Assembly (NCBI GenBank): GCA_903883965.1
Contig: CAISCU010000033.1
Location: forward strand, 50,387 to 114,386
DNA: 64,000 bases
Source of the DNA: an uncultured Bacteroidota bacterium
GTDB lineage: Bacteria > Bacteroidota > Bacteroidia > UKL13-3
Reading direction: 5' to 3'
Part shown: positions 41,636 to 52,690 of the stretch, one piece after another
Position numbering within the stretch: the first letter of the stretch is position 1
Layout: each line of letters opens with the position of its first letter
The notes under the pieces: model-generated
What the model saw: the letters and a program-made list of their open reading frames with translations, nothing else
Told to the model about the DNA's origin: nothing
Database searches by the model: none
Position numbers and translations under genes: made by a program

Positions 41636-42477
41636 TTTACAATGGTTTGGTAAAGCATTTGAATATTGGTGTATTGGTTTAAATCAACAGCTTCATCAAC
41701 CTCATCTGCCCATTCACTATCGGTATCAAATAATTCGTGGTAGGAAACTAATTTCCATTCTTTGTTTTGGTATTCTAGCGCTGTTAAATTTTCAACCCAA
41801 TCACCACTATTGAGATAGGTAATTTGCTTGCCATCTTTTTCTACAAGCCTTATTTGAGGTTGATGGATATGGCCACATACAACGTAATTATATTCTTTTT
41901 CAAGCGCCAATTCTATGGCAGTTTGTTCAAAGTCAGCAATAAATTTCAATGCTTGTTTGAATCCATTTTTAATTTGCTTAGAAATAGACAGTTTTTCTCT
42001 ACCTAATTTTACGCAGATCCAATTCACAAATGCATTCAATAGAATTAGCGTATCGTAACCGATGGCTCCTAATTTTGCTAACCATTTGCTGTGTTTCATG
42101 GTAATGTCAAACACATCACCATGAAAAAACCAGGCTTTTTCTTGGTCTAATTCCAATACCAGTTTGTTACACAGTTCAAAATTATGCATACTAAAATCGG
42201 CAAACTTCCTCAGCATTTCATCGTGGTTTCCGGTTAAGTAATATACTTTGGTTCCTTTGCCCATCATTTTGAGGATTCTTTGAATGATTTTCATATGTGA
42301 ATTAGGCCAGTAACTTTTACTGAATTGCCAAATATCAACAATGTCTCCGTTTAAAATCAAGATATCAGGGTCGATACTTTTCAAGTACCGATTCAGTTCT
42401 TTTGCCTTACAACCAAATGTACCAAGGTGTACATCCGATATGCATGCTAAGTGTATTTTTCTGGGATTGTTAGCCAT
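41632..42477 (-). CDS. LpxH/YbbF-like metallophosphoesterase
   Basis: CISDVHLGTFGC, LNGDIVDIW, LTGNHDEML, FFHGDVFD, CGHIHQPQ; ATGA-type overlap with the downstream glycosyltransferase. Confidence 0.85.
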   Translation of the reverse strand: MANNPRKIHLACISDVHLGTFGCKAKELNRYLKSIDPDILILNGDIVDIWQFSKSYWPNSHMKIIQRILKMMGKGTKVYYLTGNHDEMLRKFADFSMHNFELCNKLVLELDQEKAWFFHGDVFDITMKHSKWLAKLGAIGYDTLILLNAFVNWICVKLGREKLSISKQIKNGFKQALKFIADFEQTAIELALEKEYNYVVCGHIHQPQIRLVEKDGKQITYLNSGDWVENLTALEYQNKEWKLVSYHELFDTDSEWADEVDEAVDLNQYTNIQMLYQTIVK

Positions 42478-42588
42478 TTCTTACACAATTTTCTCAACTC
42501 AACATGATATTCAGGTTAATTTAATGTCATTTTATGTTCAAGATTTTGAACCTTGCTTTTCGTTTTTTATCTTGTTAAAAAATTGAAC

Positions 42589-42975
42589 ATGCCTGTTGCA
42601 ATTACAAATCAGATTCAAATAGAGGTTGAAACCTCTTACAATGGCGAACAACAAGACGATGATAAACTTTGTCGGATGTTTGTTTACAGAATTCGTATCA
42701 GTAATTTGGGTGATTGTACAGTCAAATTATTGAGAAGACACTGGTTAATTATAGACCCACTTGACGGAGATATGGAAGTGGAAGGAGAGGGGGTTGTAGG
42801 GCAGCAACCAGTATTAGAGCCAGGCGAAACATTTAGGTATGTTTCTGGTTGCGCTTTGAATTCAACAATTGGTAGAATGAAGGGTACTTACCAAATGGAA
42901 CGCCTCATAGATGGGAAGGTGATAGAGGTTCAAATACCTGCATTTGATTTAGTTGCTCCATACCAGCTGAACTAG
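42589..42975 (+). CDS. apaG: ApaG family protein
   Basis: FVYRIRISNLGDCTVKLLRRHWLIIDPLDGDMEVEGEGVVGQQPVLEPGETFRYVSGCAL. Confidence 0.95.
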   Translation: MPVAITNQIQIEVETSYNGEQQDDDKLCRMFVYRIRISNLGDCTVKLLRRHWLIIDPLDGDMEVEGEGVVGQQPVLEPGETFRYVSGCALNSTIGRMKGTYQMERLIDGKVIEVQIPAFDLVAPYQLN

Positions 42976-43289
42976 CGGTTGCAACCACACGATTTGAAGT
43001 ATTTTTCTTCTCCTTTGTTATTTTTCCATGAAGTTTTCTGGTGTTTTTGGTTGTAATAAATGGTCCATTTTATTTCACCTTTCGACCATTTTTCTCTAGA
43101 TTCAAGCCAACCGGTACTGCTGTAATTTTTCCATTGCCCAGTTTTAGCCCCATTTTTCTGCCATCCCGAAGCTTTCAGTCGGCCATTTTCCCATGTTTCA
43201 TTTATTTTTTGAAGCCCCATCATTTGACAAGAAATGTTTCCAAAAGTCAATAAGACAAGGCTGCAAAACAGAATAAGGGAGTTTTTCAT
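42972..43289 (-). CDS. Small lipoprotein-like protein with MORN-type repeats
   Basis: ENGRLKASGWQKNGAKTGQWKNYSSTGWLESREKWSKGEIKWTIYY. Confidence 0.65.
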   Translation of the reverse strand: MKNSLILFCSLVLLTFGNISCQMMGLQKINETWENGRLKASGWQKNGAKTGQWKNYSSTGWLESREKWSKGEIKWTIYYNQKHQKTSWKNNKGEEKYFKSCGCNR

Positions 43290-43370
43290 GTAAACTATTT
43301 AAAATTGATTGAAAGATAGGGCTTTTGAATTTCAAAGATTTTATTATTTTGCGAGTCAAGCAAAACAATT

Positions 43371-43955
43371 GTGATAACACATATTCAAGGAAAAATAACG
43401 TATCGTTCGCCAGCCTATGTGGTGATAGACTGCAATGGCATTGGTTATGGTATTCAAATTTCCTTTAATACCTATGGATTGTTGGGTGAAGCAGAACAAG
43501 TAAAACTGCTAACTTACTTGAGTATCAAGGAAGATAGCCATACTTTATTTGGATTTGCAGAAGAAAATGAGCGTCAACTGTTTCTACAACTCATTTCCGT
43601 AAGCGGAGTTGGAGCCAATACGGCAAGAGTGATTTTGTCTAGTTTGAAAGTGCAAGAAATTACACAAGCCATTTTAGCAGGTAATTGGGCTTTGCTGAAA
43701 ACCATCAAAGGCATTGGTCCTAAAACAGCTCAAAGATTGGTGATTGACTTGCAAGACAAATTGAAAAAAATAGGAGATGGGGGTATGGGTTCAGGATTGC
43801 AAGCTGCCAACAAAGAAGTAGAAGAAGCATTGGCAGCATTGCAGATGTTGGGCTTCTCAAAAGTTGAATCAGAAAAAGGACTCAACAAGATAAGACAACA
43901 AAATCCGAATTTGAGCGTTGAACAATTGGTAAAATTAACTTTAAAAATTCTTTGA
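43371..43955 (+). CDS. ruvA: Holliday junction branch migration protein RuvA
   Basis: GTG start; GIGYGIQIS, VSGVGANTARVILS, KTIKGIGPKTAQRLVIDLQDKL. Confidence 0.96.
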   Translation: MITHIQGKITYRSPAYVVIDCNGIGYGIQISFNTYGLLGEAEQVKLLTYLSIKEDSHTLFGFAEENERQLFLQLISVSGVGANTARVILSSLKVQEITQAILAGNWALLKTIKGIGPKTAQRLVIDLQDKLKKIGDGGMGSGLQAANKEVEEALAALQMLGFSKVESEKGLNKIRQQNPNLSVEQLVKLTLKIL

Positions 43956-43970
43956 TGGGAAACATCTACT

Positions 43971-46900
43971 TTGTACAGTAGTAAAAAAAGTCTTTATGTA
44001 AACCTTTTGGTCGGATTTGCCTTTGTATATTCACTGGCATGGTCATCAATGCCCCTAGGTAACACCAAACCTTTACCTGATTTTTATATTTCAGTTCCTG
44101 ATTCAGAAGAAGTTGATACAGGCAGGGCAAATTTGCCTTATCCTATTCAAGATAAAAAGCCCTACCAATTGTATGCACCCAAACATCCATTAGATTTGGG
44201 CGATCCGGCCAATATCAAACAAACCTTTGAATTGGATCCCGATAAAATGGATTACAAATATTCATCTAAAATTGGCCCTGCAGATTACAAACTACCCAGC
44301 AGTATCAAGGTAAGTGAACAGTTTAAAAAAGAAAGTAAACTCAACAATGCTGCTTACTTCAGGCAAAGGGCACAAGCACAAAATTTCACAAGGGGAACAG
44401 GAATCATTCCGCAACTCAATATCAGTAACAAAGTTATAGACCGAATATTTGGTAATGGCATCATTGATATTAAACCCAGAGGAACAGCCGAACTCATTTT
44501 TTCTGGAAATTTTAATACGGTTCGCAACCCCTCATTTTCTTTGAGGCAACAAAGTACCGGACAATTTGATTTTAGACAAAAAATTCAATTGAATGTGAGT
44601 GGGGCTATTGGCGAAAAAATGAAATTGAACCTCAACTATGATACAGAGGCTACATTTGAGTTTGAGAACCAAATGAAACTCGACTATGCCGGAAAAGAGG
44701 ACGATATCATTAAAAAAATTGAATTAGGAAATGTAGGACTTCCGTTGCAATCTTCTTTGATTCAAGGGAGCCAAAGTTTGTTTGGCGTAAAAGGAACATT
44801 TCAATTTGGAAAGTTAACGGTAACAGGTGTGGTATCTCAGCAAAGAGGTAAGACACAAGAAACAGAGTTAGCAGGTGGTTCAGTTACCACCCGTTTTGAT
44901 ATTCAGGGCGACAACTACGACATGAATAGACATTATTTCTTGTCGCATTATTTTAGAGACAACTACGAAAAATGGTTGAGCAATTTGCCTTTTATTGGAT
45001 CTCCAGTTGTTATTACCAGGGTAGAAGTTTGGGTAACAAACCGTACAGGTTCATTTGAGCAATCGAGAGATGTCATTGGTTTTTCGGATCTGAGTGAAAC
45101 CAATAAAAGAGACAACCAAAATTGGGCAATTAATGCCTCTAGAGGGAATTTAGGTAATGAAGTAAATGGCCTTTACCAATATTTAAATGGAAACGGAGAT
45201 GCCAACAAAGCTGCAGTATTAAGGGCCAGTTACCAGATTCAAAATCAATTGAAGGCAGATGAATCACAAACCAAATTATTGCCAATTACCCAATACCAAA
45301 TTATCAATTTTGCCCGACAATTAGGTCCCAATGAATTTAGTTTCAACCAACGTTTGGGTTATATTTCTTTGAACCAATCGCTCAACAATGACGATGTGCT
45401 TTCAGTTGCTTATGAAGGAACTATCAATGGTATTCCATTTAAAGTTGGTGAGTTCAGTTTAGATGTGCCTCGCAATACTTCGGTTCCAGAAATTATGTTC
45501 TTGAAAATGATCAAAGGACCCTCACAAAGACCTGATTTACCTATGTGGGATTTAATGATGAAGAATGTGTATTCGTTGGGTGCTTTTCAAATTCAACAAA
45601 AGGATTTTAAACTCAATGTGGTTTATGCCGATGACCCTTCAGGTGCCGATTTAAATTATTTGCCCGTTAAAAATGAACCTAAGCTAACCGGTATTCCATT
45701 ATTGAATGTATTTCAATTAGATCAGCTCAATACCCAACAAGAAAAAGTATCAGATGGATTGTTTGACTTTATAGAGGGCGTAACCATCAACTCACAAACA
45801 GGTCGAATATTTTTACCAAGTACCGAACCTTTTGGAACCTATTTACAACAAAAGTTTCAGCAAGATCCAAGCTTGGCAAATTATTATTGTTTTTATTCTT
45901 TGTATGATTCAACCAGGTTTTCGGCTGTTCAACAACCACAGTTCAATAAGTTTTTTTTGAGGGGTAGTTACCAAGGCTCAAGCACCAATGAAATAGCTTT
46001 GGGTTCTACCAATGTACCTCGAGGGTCGGTGAGAGTTACTGCCAATGGTGCGCAATTGGTAGAAAACTCAGACTTTATTGTAGATTACAATTTGGGTAGG
46101 GTTAAAATAGTAAATGCGGCGTTACTCAATTCGGGTGCAATTATTAAGGTTTCATCTGAAAGTAATAATTTGTTTCAGGTTCAACAACGTAGCATGATGG
46201 GTGCCCGTTTTGATTACAAACAAAGCAAAGATTTGGTTTTTGGGTCGACGTTTATGTTTATGACAGAAAGACCTCTAACTCCCAAAGTAAATATTGGGGA
46301 AGAACCTATTTCAAATTTGGTTGTTGGTTTTGATGGTGCATATACGCGCAATTCTAGGTTATTGACAAAATTGGTAGATAAATTGCCATTCATAGAAACA
46401 AAAGAAACATCTACCATTACTGTTGCTGGAGAATATGCCCGACTGATACCTGGTATTCAAAATTCTTTAAGCCAAAAAGGAACAGCCTATGTTGATGATT
46501 TTGAAGGGGCAGAAACGCCATTTGATTTGCGCATGGGAAATACTTGGGCACTGGCCAGTACACCTCAAGGGCAGCCCGATTTATTTCCAGAGGGAAATAC
46601 ATTGAGTAAACTAGATTATGGCTATAAAAGAGCCAATTTAGCTTGGTATACCATAGCTACTACTTTTTACCGTAACGACACCTATACACCATCGCATTTG
46701 AAATCAGATCCGAATGCCATGTCTAATCACAAGGTGAGAGAGGTTTTGCAAACAGATGTGTTTCCAAGTAAACAAATTCAACAAGGTTTACCTACCACAT
46801 TGCCAACTTTAGATTTGGCTTATTTTCCATCAGAAAAGGGTCCTTACAATTACAGCATTGATGATTTAAACGAAGATGGCAGTCTTAAAAATCCCACTAA

Positions 46901-49900
46901 AAATTGGGCTGGTATAATGCGTAAAATTGACCAAAACGATTTTGAACAGGCCAATATTGATTACATTGAACTTTGGGTAATGGACCCATTTGCCGACAAA
47001 CCTGCAAGTGCAGATAAGGGCTATTTGTATTTGAATATAGGAAACGTATCGGAAGATGTATTAAAAGACGGCAGGCGTTCTGCTGAAAATGGTTTGCCTA
47101 AAAATAAAACACCACAACAACAAGCTTTGGCCGATTCTACTATTTGGGGAAAGGTACCAAGAGCTCCGGTCATCAATTATGCGTTTGACGCAGATCCAAC
47201 TGTTAGAAAAACACAAGACATTGGTTTAGATGGTTTGGATGACAATGAAGAACGTAACTTTTTTGAAAATGGATACCTTCAAAAATTGGCTGCTAAATTT
47301 GGAACAGCATCTGCAGTATACCAACAGGCTTTGCAAGACCCATCTAACGACAATTACCATTACTATTTAGGAACAGATTATGATAACAAGCAATTGAATG
47401 TCATTGACCGTTACAAACAGTTTAACAGACACCAAGGCAATTCTCCAACTGTAGACCAATCACCTGAGCAATACCCAACAGCAGCAACCAATGTTCCCGA
47501 CAACGAAGACCTCAATAGAGATTATACTGTCAATGATGTAGAGTCGTATTTTCAGTATAAAATTGAAATCAGTAGAGATGCATTCATGATTGGAAAGAAT
47601 TATGTAACTGATACTTTAACTGCCAATGCACGTTTTATCAATGGCAATTACGCACCCGAAAAATGGTATCAATTGAAAATTCCAGTTCGTGAATTTGAAA
47701 GAAAAGTAGGAGACATTTCTGATTTTAAATCAATTCGTTTCATACGTATGTTCATGCATGGTTTTAGCGAACCAACCAATATGCGTTTTGCAAGTTTGCA
47801 ATTGGTTAGAGCCGATTGGAGAAAGTATTTAAACAGCCTCGAAACGGGTGGAGAACACAAGCCTATTGACCCAACGGACAATACCCAATTTGTAGTATCA
47901 ACTGTAAACATAGAAAAAAACAGCAAGCGGGTTCCTATTCCTTATACCATGCCTCCAGGCATTTTGCGTGAAATTGATTTCAGTTCACCCAATCCCATTC
48001 AACAAAACGAACAAGCCTTGAGTGTGGTTACTTGTAACCTCAAAGATGGTGATGCAAGAGCCGTATTTAAAAATACCACAGTAGATTTAAGACAATATGG
48101 AAACTTGCGCATGTTTGTGCATGCAGAAAGCAGAGATAAATTAAAACAAGGCGAATTGGTTGCCTTTTTAAGATTCGGTACAGATTTAACAACCAATTAT
48201 TACGAGTATGAGGTGCCACTCACATTTACAGAAAACAATGTTTCTGATCCATCTGCAATATGGCCTTCAGAAAATGAATTGAATGTGGAATTAGAAGAAA
48301 TGATCAATACCAAAATAGCCAGAAACAATGCAAACTTTGCTTTTTCGGGCAGGTATTCTAGGCCAGTTGGTAATGCCAATTATACAGTAGTTGGTCAGCC
48401 AGATTATAGCCAGGTAAGGGTATTTATGGTGGGTATTCGCAATCCAAAAAGAATGAGCAATTCTAGCTCAGACGATGGTTTGCCAAAATGTTCTGAGCTT
48501 TGGTTCAATGAATTGAGACTGACTAATTTTAGTACAAGAGGTGGTGATGCTGCTACTGGTAAATTACAAGCCAAATTAGCTGATTTTGGAAATGTACAAG
48601 TAACTGGAATGTACAAAAGTGTAGGTTGGGGTGGCATCGATAAAAAATTACTCGATAGGAGCATGAGTGACGATTACCAATACGACTTGCAAACCAATTT
48701 TGAGTTGGGTAAATTTTTCCCAATGAAGAGTGGCATATCCATTCCATTTTTCTTTTCATACGGTACTACTTTAATTAGGCCTTATTACAATCCATTGAAC
48801 CCAGATACTCGCTTGCAAAAGGAGATTGACGAGACATCAAATCCGGAGAGAATACAGCAAATTAGTAAAGCTGCAGATGATTACTCAATGCGCAGGGGTT
48901 TCAACTTTACCAATGTAAGAAAAAACAGAAGTGGCACCAGAAAAGCCATGCCTTGGGATATTGAAAATTTAAGTTTTACGTTCTCATTCAATGAAACTTT
49001 CAAACGCAATCAAACCCTTGCATACAATTGGCTTCAGCTTTACAAAGGAGTTGCAACCTACAATTATACCTTTAACAATAAGCCAATAGAACCATTTAAA
49101 TTTATCAAGCCTAGTTATTTGTCATTTATAAAAGACATCAATTTTAACTACATGCCGGCAATGATTGGAATGAGGGTAGAAGCAGACAGGAGATACGGAG
49201 AGTTGTTAAACAGAATCAACGATACCAGAACAGAAAGTTTACCGGTAATGTATGATAAAATGTTTACCACCAAACGCTATTATGAGTTCAGGTATGATTT
49301 AACCCGCAATGTAAAAATTGATTACAATTCAACAGTTGATGCCCGAATAGATGAGCCTTCGGGTAGAATTGCCGACGACACCCCAGAGAAAAAAGACAGC
49401 ATATATAAGAATTTCTGGAATGGAGGAAGAACTACTAAGTTTGATCAAACGGTTAAACTCAATTACAATATTCCAATTAACAAATTGCCTTTTATGAGTT
49501 GGATTACCCAATTCAGTTACAGCTATTCAGTGAATTACCAATGGTTGCAAGCACCTCCTGCAGCAGATAGTTTGGGTAATACCATTCAAAATTCAAGACA
49601 AGACCAATGGAACCTAAACATGAATTTTGTACAGTTGTATACCAAAGTTGGTTTGTTTAGAAGGGTACTCACACCAGGTGTAAGTGCAAGCAGTCAATCA
49701 AGTAAAGGCAATGCTCAAAAAGGAGAAGGCAAAACAGATAAAGCAGCACCTGTTAAAACACAAGCAGTTCCGTTTTGGTTGAGCATTCCAGTAAAATTAA
49801 TCACCTCTGTTAAAAACATGAGTGGGTCATACAGTATTACACAAGGAACCCAATTGCCGGGTTTCAATCCTAAGCCAGGATATTTGGGTCAGAATGCCGA

Positions 49901-51122
49901 TTTAGGTGCACCAGGTTGGGACTTTATTTTTGGCATTCAAGATCCTGGATACCGTTTTAGGGCTGCCGACAACAAGTGGATTAGCAAAGACCCTAGGGTA
50001 GTGAATCCATATTTGATGAATTACCAAGAGAACATCAATGCAAGGGCTCTGGTTGAACCCATAACTGATTTTAGAATAGAACTCTCTGCCAGCAAGAGTT
50101 ATTCAAAAAATTTAACTGCTTATTTCAGGTATGACGAAGACAGCAATACCTACAGAGATTTTGGTCCGGCAATGGAATCGGGTAATTACAACATTAGTTT
50201 TATCATGATCAACACTGCATTTTCTAAAGAAGATGACCAAGGTGTAAGTGATGTATTTAAACAATTTGCTGCCAATCGCATTACCATTGCAAAAAGATTG
50301 GCCGCTGAAAGGGGTTTACCTGTAGGCTTAAATGATTCGTTCCCTCCAGGCTTGGGTAAGTTCAATCAAGATGTTTTGATACCTGCATTTTTAGCTGCAT
50401 ACAGTGGCCAATCTGCAGCCTCATATGCATTGTCTCCATTCCAAAATTTCCCGTTGCCAAATTGGAGAATTACCTATGGTGGTTTGAGTAAAATTGAATT
50501 CTTAAAAGAACATGTTTCCAATATCAATTTACAACATGGTTACCAGAGCTCTTATTCTATAGCAGGTTTCCAAACAGTAGTAGATACAATGAGAAATCTT
50601 GCTCAGAGTTCCGACTTCTTGCCCAATATTGTCATCAGAAACATTTCACTTATTGAAAGATTTGGGCCTCTGATTGGAGTAGATGTTACTTTGGTTAATA
50701 ACCTCACTACAACCTTCAAATACAATTTAGATAGAACCCTCAATTTTGCTATAGGAAACCGACAAGTAAGCGAACAAAAGGGTTCAGAATTTGTATTTGG
50801 TGTTGGGTACAAAACCAATAAACTAGAATTGCCATTTAGAATGGGAGGTAGAAAATTAGTGTTAGACAATGACATCAATTTTAGGTTAGACATCTCTATT
50901 CGTGAAAACATTACCCGAATCAGAAATTTAGACAGACCAAGTAATGACCCAGTGTTAGGGCAATCAGTTATAAGCATTAAGCCAACCATTGATTACATGA
51001 TCAATGAAAAACTCATGCTCCGCATTTTTTACGACCGCAAACAAACTACACCATATACCTCAAATTCATTCCCGACAATTATCACCAGCGGAGGTTTTTC
51101 ATTGCGCTATACCATTCAATAA
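43971..51122 (+). CDS. sprA: T9SS outer-membrane translocon protein SprA
   Basis: 2383 aa; position after ruvA; RGTGIIPQLNISNKVIDRIFG, GDNYDMNRHYFLSHYFRDNYEKWLSNLPFI, AGEYARLIPG, GTAYVDDFEGAE. TTG start. Confidence 0.95.
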   Translation: MYSSKKSLYVNLLVGFAFVYSLAWSSMPLGNTKPLPDFYISVPDSEEVDTGRANLPYPIQDKKPYQLYAPKHPLDLGDPANIKQTFELDPDKMDYKYSSKIGPADYKLPSSIKVSEQFKKESKLNNAAYFRQRAQAQNFTRGTGIIPQLNISNKVIDRIFGNGIIDIKPRGTAELIFSGNFNTVRNPSFSLRQQSTGQFDFRQKIQLNVSGAIGEKMKLNLNYDTEATFEFENQMKLDYAGKEDDIIKKIELGNVGLPLQSSLIQGSQSLFGVKGTFQFGKLTVTGVVSQQRGKTQETELAGGSVTTRFDIQGDNYDMNRHYFLSHYFRDNYEKWLSNLPFIGSPVVITRVEVWVTNRTGSFEQSRDVIGFSDLSETNKRDNQNWAINASRGNLGNEVNGLYQYLNGNGDANKAAVLRASYQIQNQLKADESQTKLLPITQYQIINFARQLGPNEFSFNQRLGYISLNQSLNNDDVLSVAYEGTINGIPFKVGEFSLDVPRNTSVPEIMFLKMIKGPSQRPDLPMWDLMMKNVYSLGAFQIQQKDFKLNVVYADDPSGADLNYLPVKNEPKLTGIPLLNVFQLDQLNTQQEKVSDGLFDFIEGVTINSQTGRIFLPSTEPFGTYLQQKFQQDPSLANYYCFYSLYDSTRFSAVQQPQFNKFFLRGSYQGSSTNEIALGSTNVPRGSVRVTANGAQLVENSDFIVDYNLGRVKIVNAALLNSGAIIKVSSESNNLFQVQQRSMMGARFDYKQSKDLVFGSTFMFMTERPLTPKVNIGEEPISNLVVGFDGAYTRNSRLLTKLVDKLPFIETKETSTITVAGEYARLIPGIQNSLSQKGTAYVDDFEGAETPFDLRMGNTWALASTPQGQPDLFPEGNTLSKLDYGYKRANLAWYTIATTFYRNDTYTPSHLKSDPNAMSNHKVREVLQTDVFPSKQIQQGLPTTLPTLDLAYFPSEKGPYNYSIDDLNEDGSLKNPTKNWAGIMRKIDQNDFEQANIDYIELWVMDPFADKPASADKGYLYLNIGNVSEDVLKDGRRSAENGLPKNKTPQQQALADSTIWGKVPRAPVINYAFDADPTVRKTQDIGLDGLDDNEERNFFENGYLQKLAAKFGTASAVYQQALQDPSNDNYHYYLGTDYDNKQLNVIDRYKQFNRHQGNSPTVDQSPEQYPTAATNVPDNEDLNRDYTVNDVESYFQYKIEISRDAFMIGKNYVTDTLTANARFINGNYAPEKWYQLKIPVREFERKVGDISDFKSIRFIRMFMHGFSEPTNMRFASLQLVRADWRKYLNSLETGGEHKPIDPTDNTQFVVSTVNIEKNSKRVPIPYTMPPGILREIDFSSPNPIQQNEQALSVVTCNLKDGDARAVFKNTTVDLRQYGNLRMFVHAESRDKLKQGELVAFLRFGTDLTTNYYEYEVPLTFTENNVSDPSAIWPSENELNVELEEMINTKIARNNANFAFSGRYSRPVGNANYTVVGQPDYSQVRVFMVGIRNPKRMSNSSSDDGLPKCSELWFNELRLTNFSTRGGDAATGKLQAKLADFGNVQVTGMYKSVGWGGIDKKLLDRSMSDDYQYDLQTNFELGKFFPMKSGISIPFFFSYGTTLIRPYYNPLNPDTRLQKEIDETSNPERIQQISKAADDYSMRRGFNFTNVRKNRSGTRKAMPWDIENLSFTFSFNETFKRNQTLAYNWLQLYKGVATYNYTFNNKPIEPFKFIKPSYLSFIKDINFNYMPAMIGMRVEADRRYGELLNRINDTRTESLPVMYDKMFTTKRYYEFRYDLTRNVKIDYNSTVDARIDEPSGRIADDTPEKKDSIYKNFWNGGRTTKFDQTVKLNYNIPINKLPFMSWITQFSYSYSVNYQWLQAPPAADSLGNTIQNSRQDQWNLNMNFVQLYTKVGLFRRVLTPGVSASSQSSKGNAQKGEGKTDKAAPVKTQAVPFWLSIPVKLITSVKNMSGSYSITQGTQLPGFNPKPGYLGQNADLGAPGWDFIFGIQDPGYRFRAADNKWISKDPRVVNPYLMNYQENINARALVEPITDFRIELSASKSYSKNLTAYFRYDEDSNTYRDFGPAMESGNYNISFIMINTAFSKEDDQGVSDVFKQFAANRITIAKRLAAERGLPVGLNDSFPPGLGKFNQDVLIPAFLAAYSGQSAASYALSPFQNFPLPNWRITYGGLSKIEFLKEHVSNINLQHGYQSSYSIAGFQTVVDTMRNLAQSSDFLPNIVIRNISLIERFGPLIGVDVTLVNNLTTTFKYNLDRTLNFAIGNRQVSEQKGSEFVFGVGYKTNKLELPFRMGGRKLVLDNDINFRLDISIRENITRIRNLDRPSNDPVLGQSVISIKPTIDYMINEKLMLRIFYDRKQTTPYTSNSFPTIITSGGFSLRYTIQ

Positions 51123-51123
51123 A

Positions 51124-51768
51124 ATGGATCATTCAACCCATCTCATTCACCAATATTGCGAGGAACACAGCTCTGAAGAGTCAACTGTTTTAAAACAACT
51201 AAACCGCTATACACACGCCAATGTATTGCAACCACGTATGTTGAGTGGACATTTGCAAGGCAGGGTTTTATCGGCAATAAGCCATTTGTTAAGGCCACAA
51301 AACATATTAGAAATAGGAACCTATACAGGCTATTCTGCCATTTGTTTGGCAGAGGGTTTGGCTCCCAATGGCAAATTAATAACCATAGATGTCAACCCTG
51401 AAATTGAAAACAAGGCCAATCAGTTTTTTAAAGAGGCAGGGTTTGAACACCAAATACAATTGATTATTGGAGATGCCTATCAAATTATCAGAACACTCCC
51501 AAAACAATTTGATTTGGTTTTCATAGATGCAGATAAAAAAAGTTATGCAGCTTATTTTGATTTGGTAATGGAACACCTCAAACCAGGAGGCTTTATTTTG
51601 GTAGACAATGTATTATGGAGTGGCAAAGTGATAGATGAACAAGCACTGCAATCAGACAAAGACACCATGCTATTGCACTCATTTAATGAGAAAATTAAAT
51701 CAGATGATCGCATCGAAAAAGTGTTGTTGCCCATTAGAGATGGCCTCTATTTAATAAGAAAACGTTAA
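51124..51768 (+). CDS. SAM-dependent O-methyltransferase (family 3, COMT-like)
   Basis: LEIGTYTGYSAICLAEGL, FDLVFIDADKKSYAAYFD, GGFILVDNVLWSG; start chosen just after the sprA stop. Confidence 0.9.
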   Translation: MDHSTHLIHQYCEEHSSEESTVLKQLNRYTHANVLQPRMLSGHLQGRVLSAISHLLRPQNILEIGTYTGYSAICLAEGLAPNGKLITIDVNPEIENKANQFFKEAGFEHQIQLIIGDAYQIIRTLPKQFDLVFIDADKKSYAAYFDLVMEHLKPGGFILVDNVLWSGKVIDEQALQSDKDTMLLHSFNEKIKSDDRIEKVLLPIRDGLYLIRKR

Positions 51769-51778
51769 GCAAACGTAT

Positions 51779-52690
51779 ATGCAAAAATCAACCCATACAG
51801 TTAAAGCATGGCTACAGGCCATTCGATTAAGAACTTTGTTTTTGTCATTCTCTTGTGTTTTTGCAGGCACGCTGGTTGGCGACTTGTCTCATCAATTCAA
51901 TGCAACTGTTTTTTTATTTACACTTTTGACTGCATTGTTTTTACAAGTTTTGTCAAATCTTGCCAACGACTATGGAGACAGCATTCATGGAGCAGACAAT
52001 GCACAAAGAAAAGGCCCATCCAGAGCTGTTCAGAGCGGTCAAATTGGTTCTACACAAATGAAAAAGGCTTTGTTTTTTGTTGCTGTACTTTCATTTTTTT
52101 CAGGCATTACACTTTTGTTGAGTAGTTTTCCAATCATTGGTTTAACAGCTACTATTGTTTTGTTTGGTATGGGTATTTTAGCAATTGCTGCGGCAATATA
52201 TTATACCAATGGCAAGCGTCCATACGGATACAGGGGCTTAGGTGATCTTTCTGTATTTGTTTTTTTTGGAGGTTTGGGTGTGTTGGGCACTGCTTATTTA
52301 CAAACAGGAATGCTTAGCATAGCAGCTGTTTGGCTTGCAGTCTGTTTTGGATTATTAGCTGTAGGTGTTTTAAACATTAACAACATGCGAGATATAGAAG
52401 CAGACCAACTGGCTGCTAAGTATTCTATACCTGTTAGAATTGGTTTACCAATGGCTAAGCGCTACCATTATGTTTTAATATTATTGGCTTTAAACAGCTG
52501 CATTTATTTTGTACAAACAACAGGTATTAGTGCGTACTTTATAATTTTACCTTTTGTGGCGTTGATATATCATATTTGGAGAATAAGCAGGTGCAATTTG
52601 GCAGAAGAATTTGATCCCTTGCTCAAGCAACTTTCGTTGAGTACATTTTTACTGGCCATTTCATTGTATGCTGGTTTTTATTGGGCATAG
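51779..52690 (+). CDS. menA: 1,4-dihydroxy-2-naphthoate polyprenyltransferase
   Basis: UbiA fold; NLANDYGDSIHGADNAQRKGPSRAVQSG, NNMRDIEADQLAAKYSIPVRIG. Confidence 0.92.
   Translation: MQKSTHTVKAWLQAIRLRTLFLSFSCVFAGTLVGDLSHQFNATVFLFTLLTALFLQVLSNLANDYGDSIHGADNAQRKGPSRAVQSGQIGSTQMKKALFFVAVLSFFSGITLLLSSFPIIGLTATIVLFGMGILAIAAAIYYTNGKRPYGYRGLGDLSVFVFFGGLGVLGTAYLQTGMLSIAAVWLAVCFGLLAVGVLNINNMRDIEADQLAAKYSIPVRIGLPMAKRYHYVLILLALNSCIYFVQTTGISAYFIILPFVALIYHIWRISRCNLAEEFDPLLKQLSLSTFLLAISLYAGFYWA

Noticed and set aside
50603-50989. 128-aa minus-strand ORF inside sprA
   Set aside because: Antisense shadow ORF of a conserved gene
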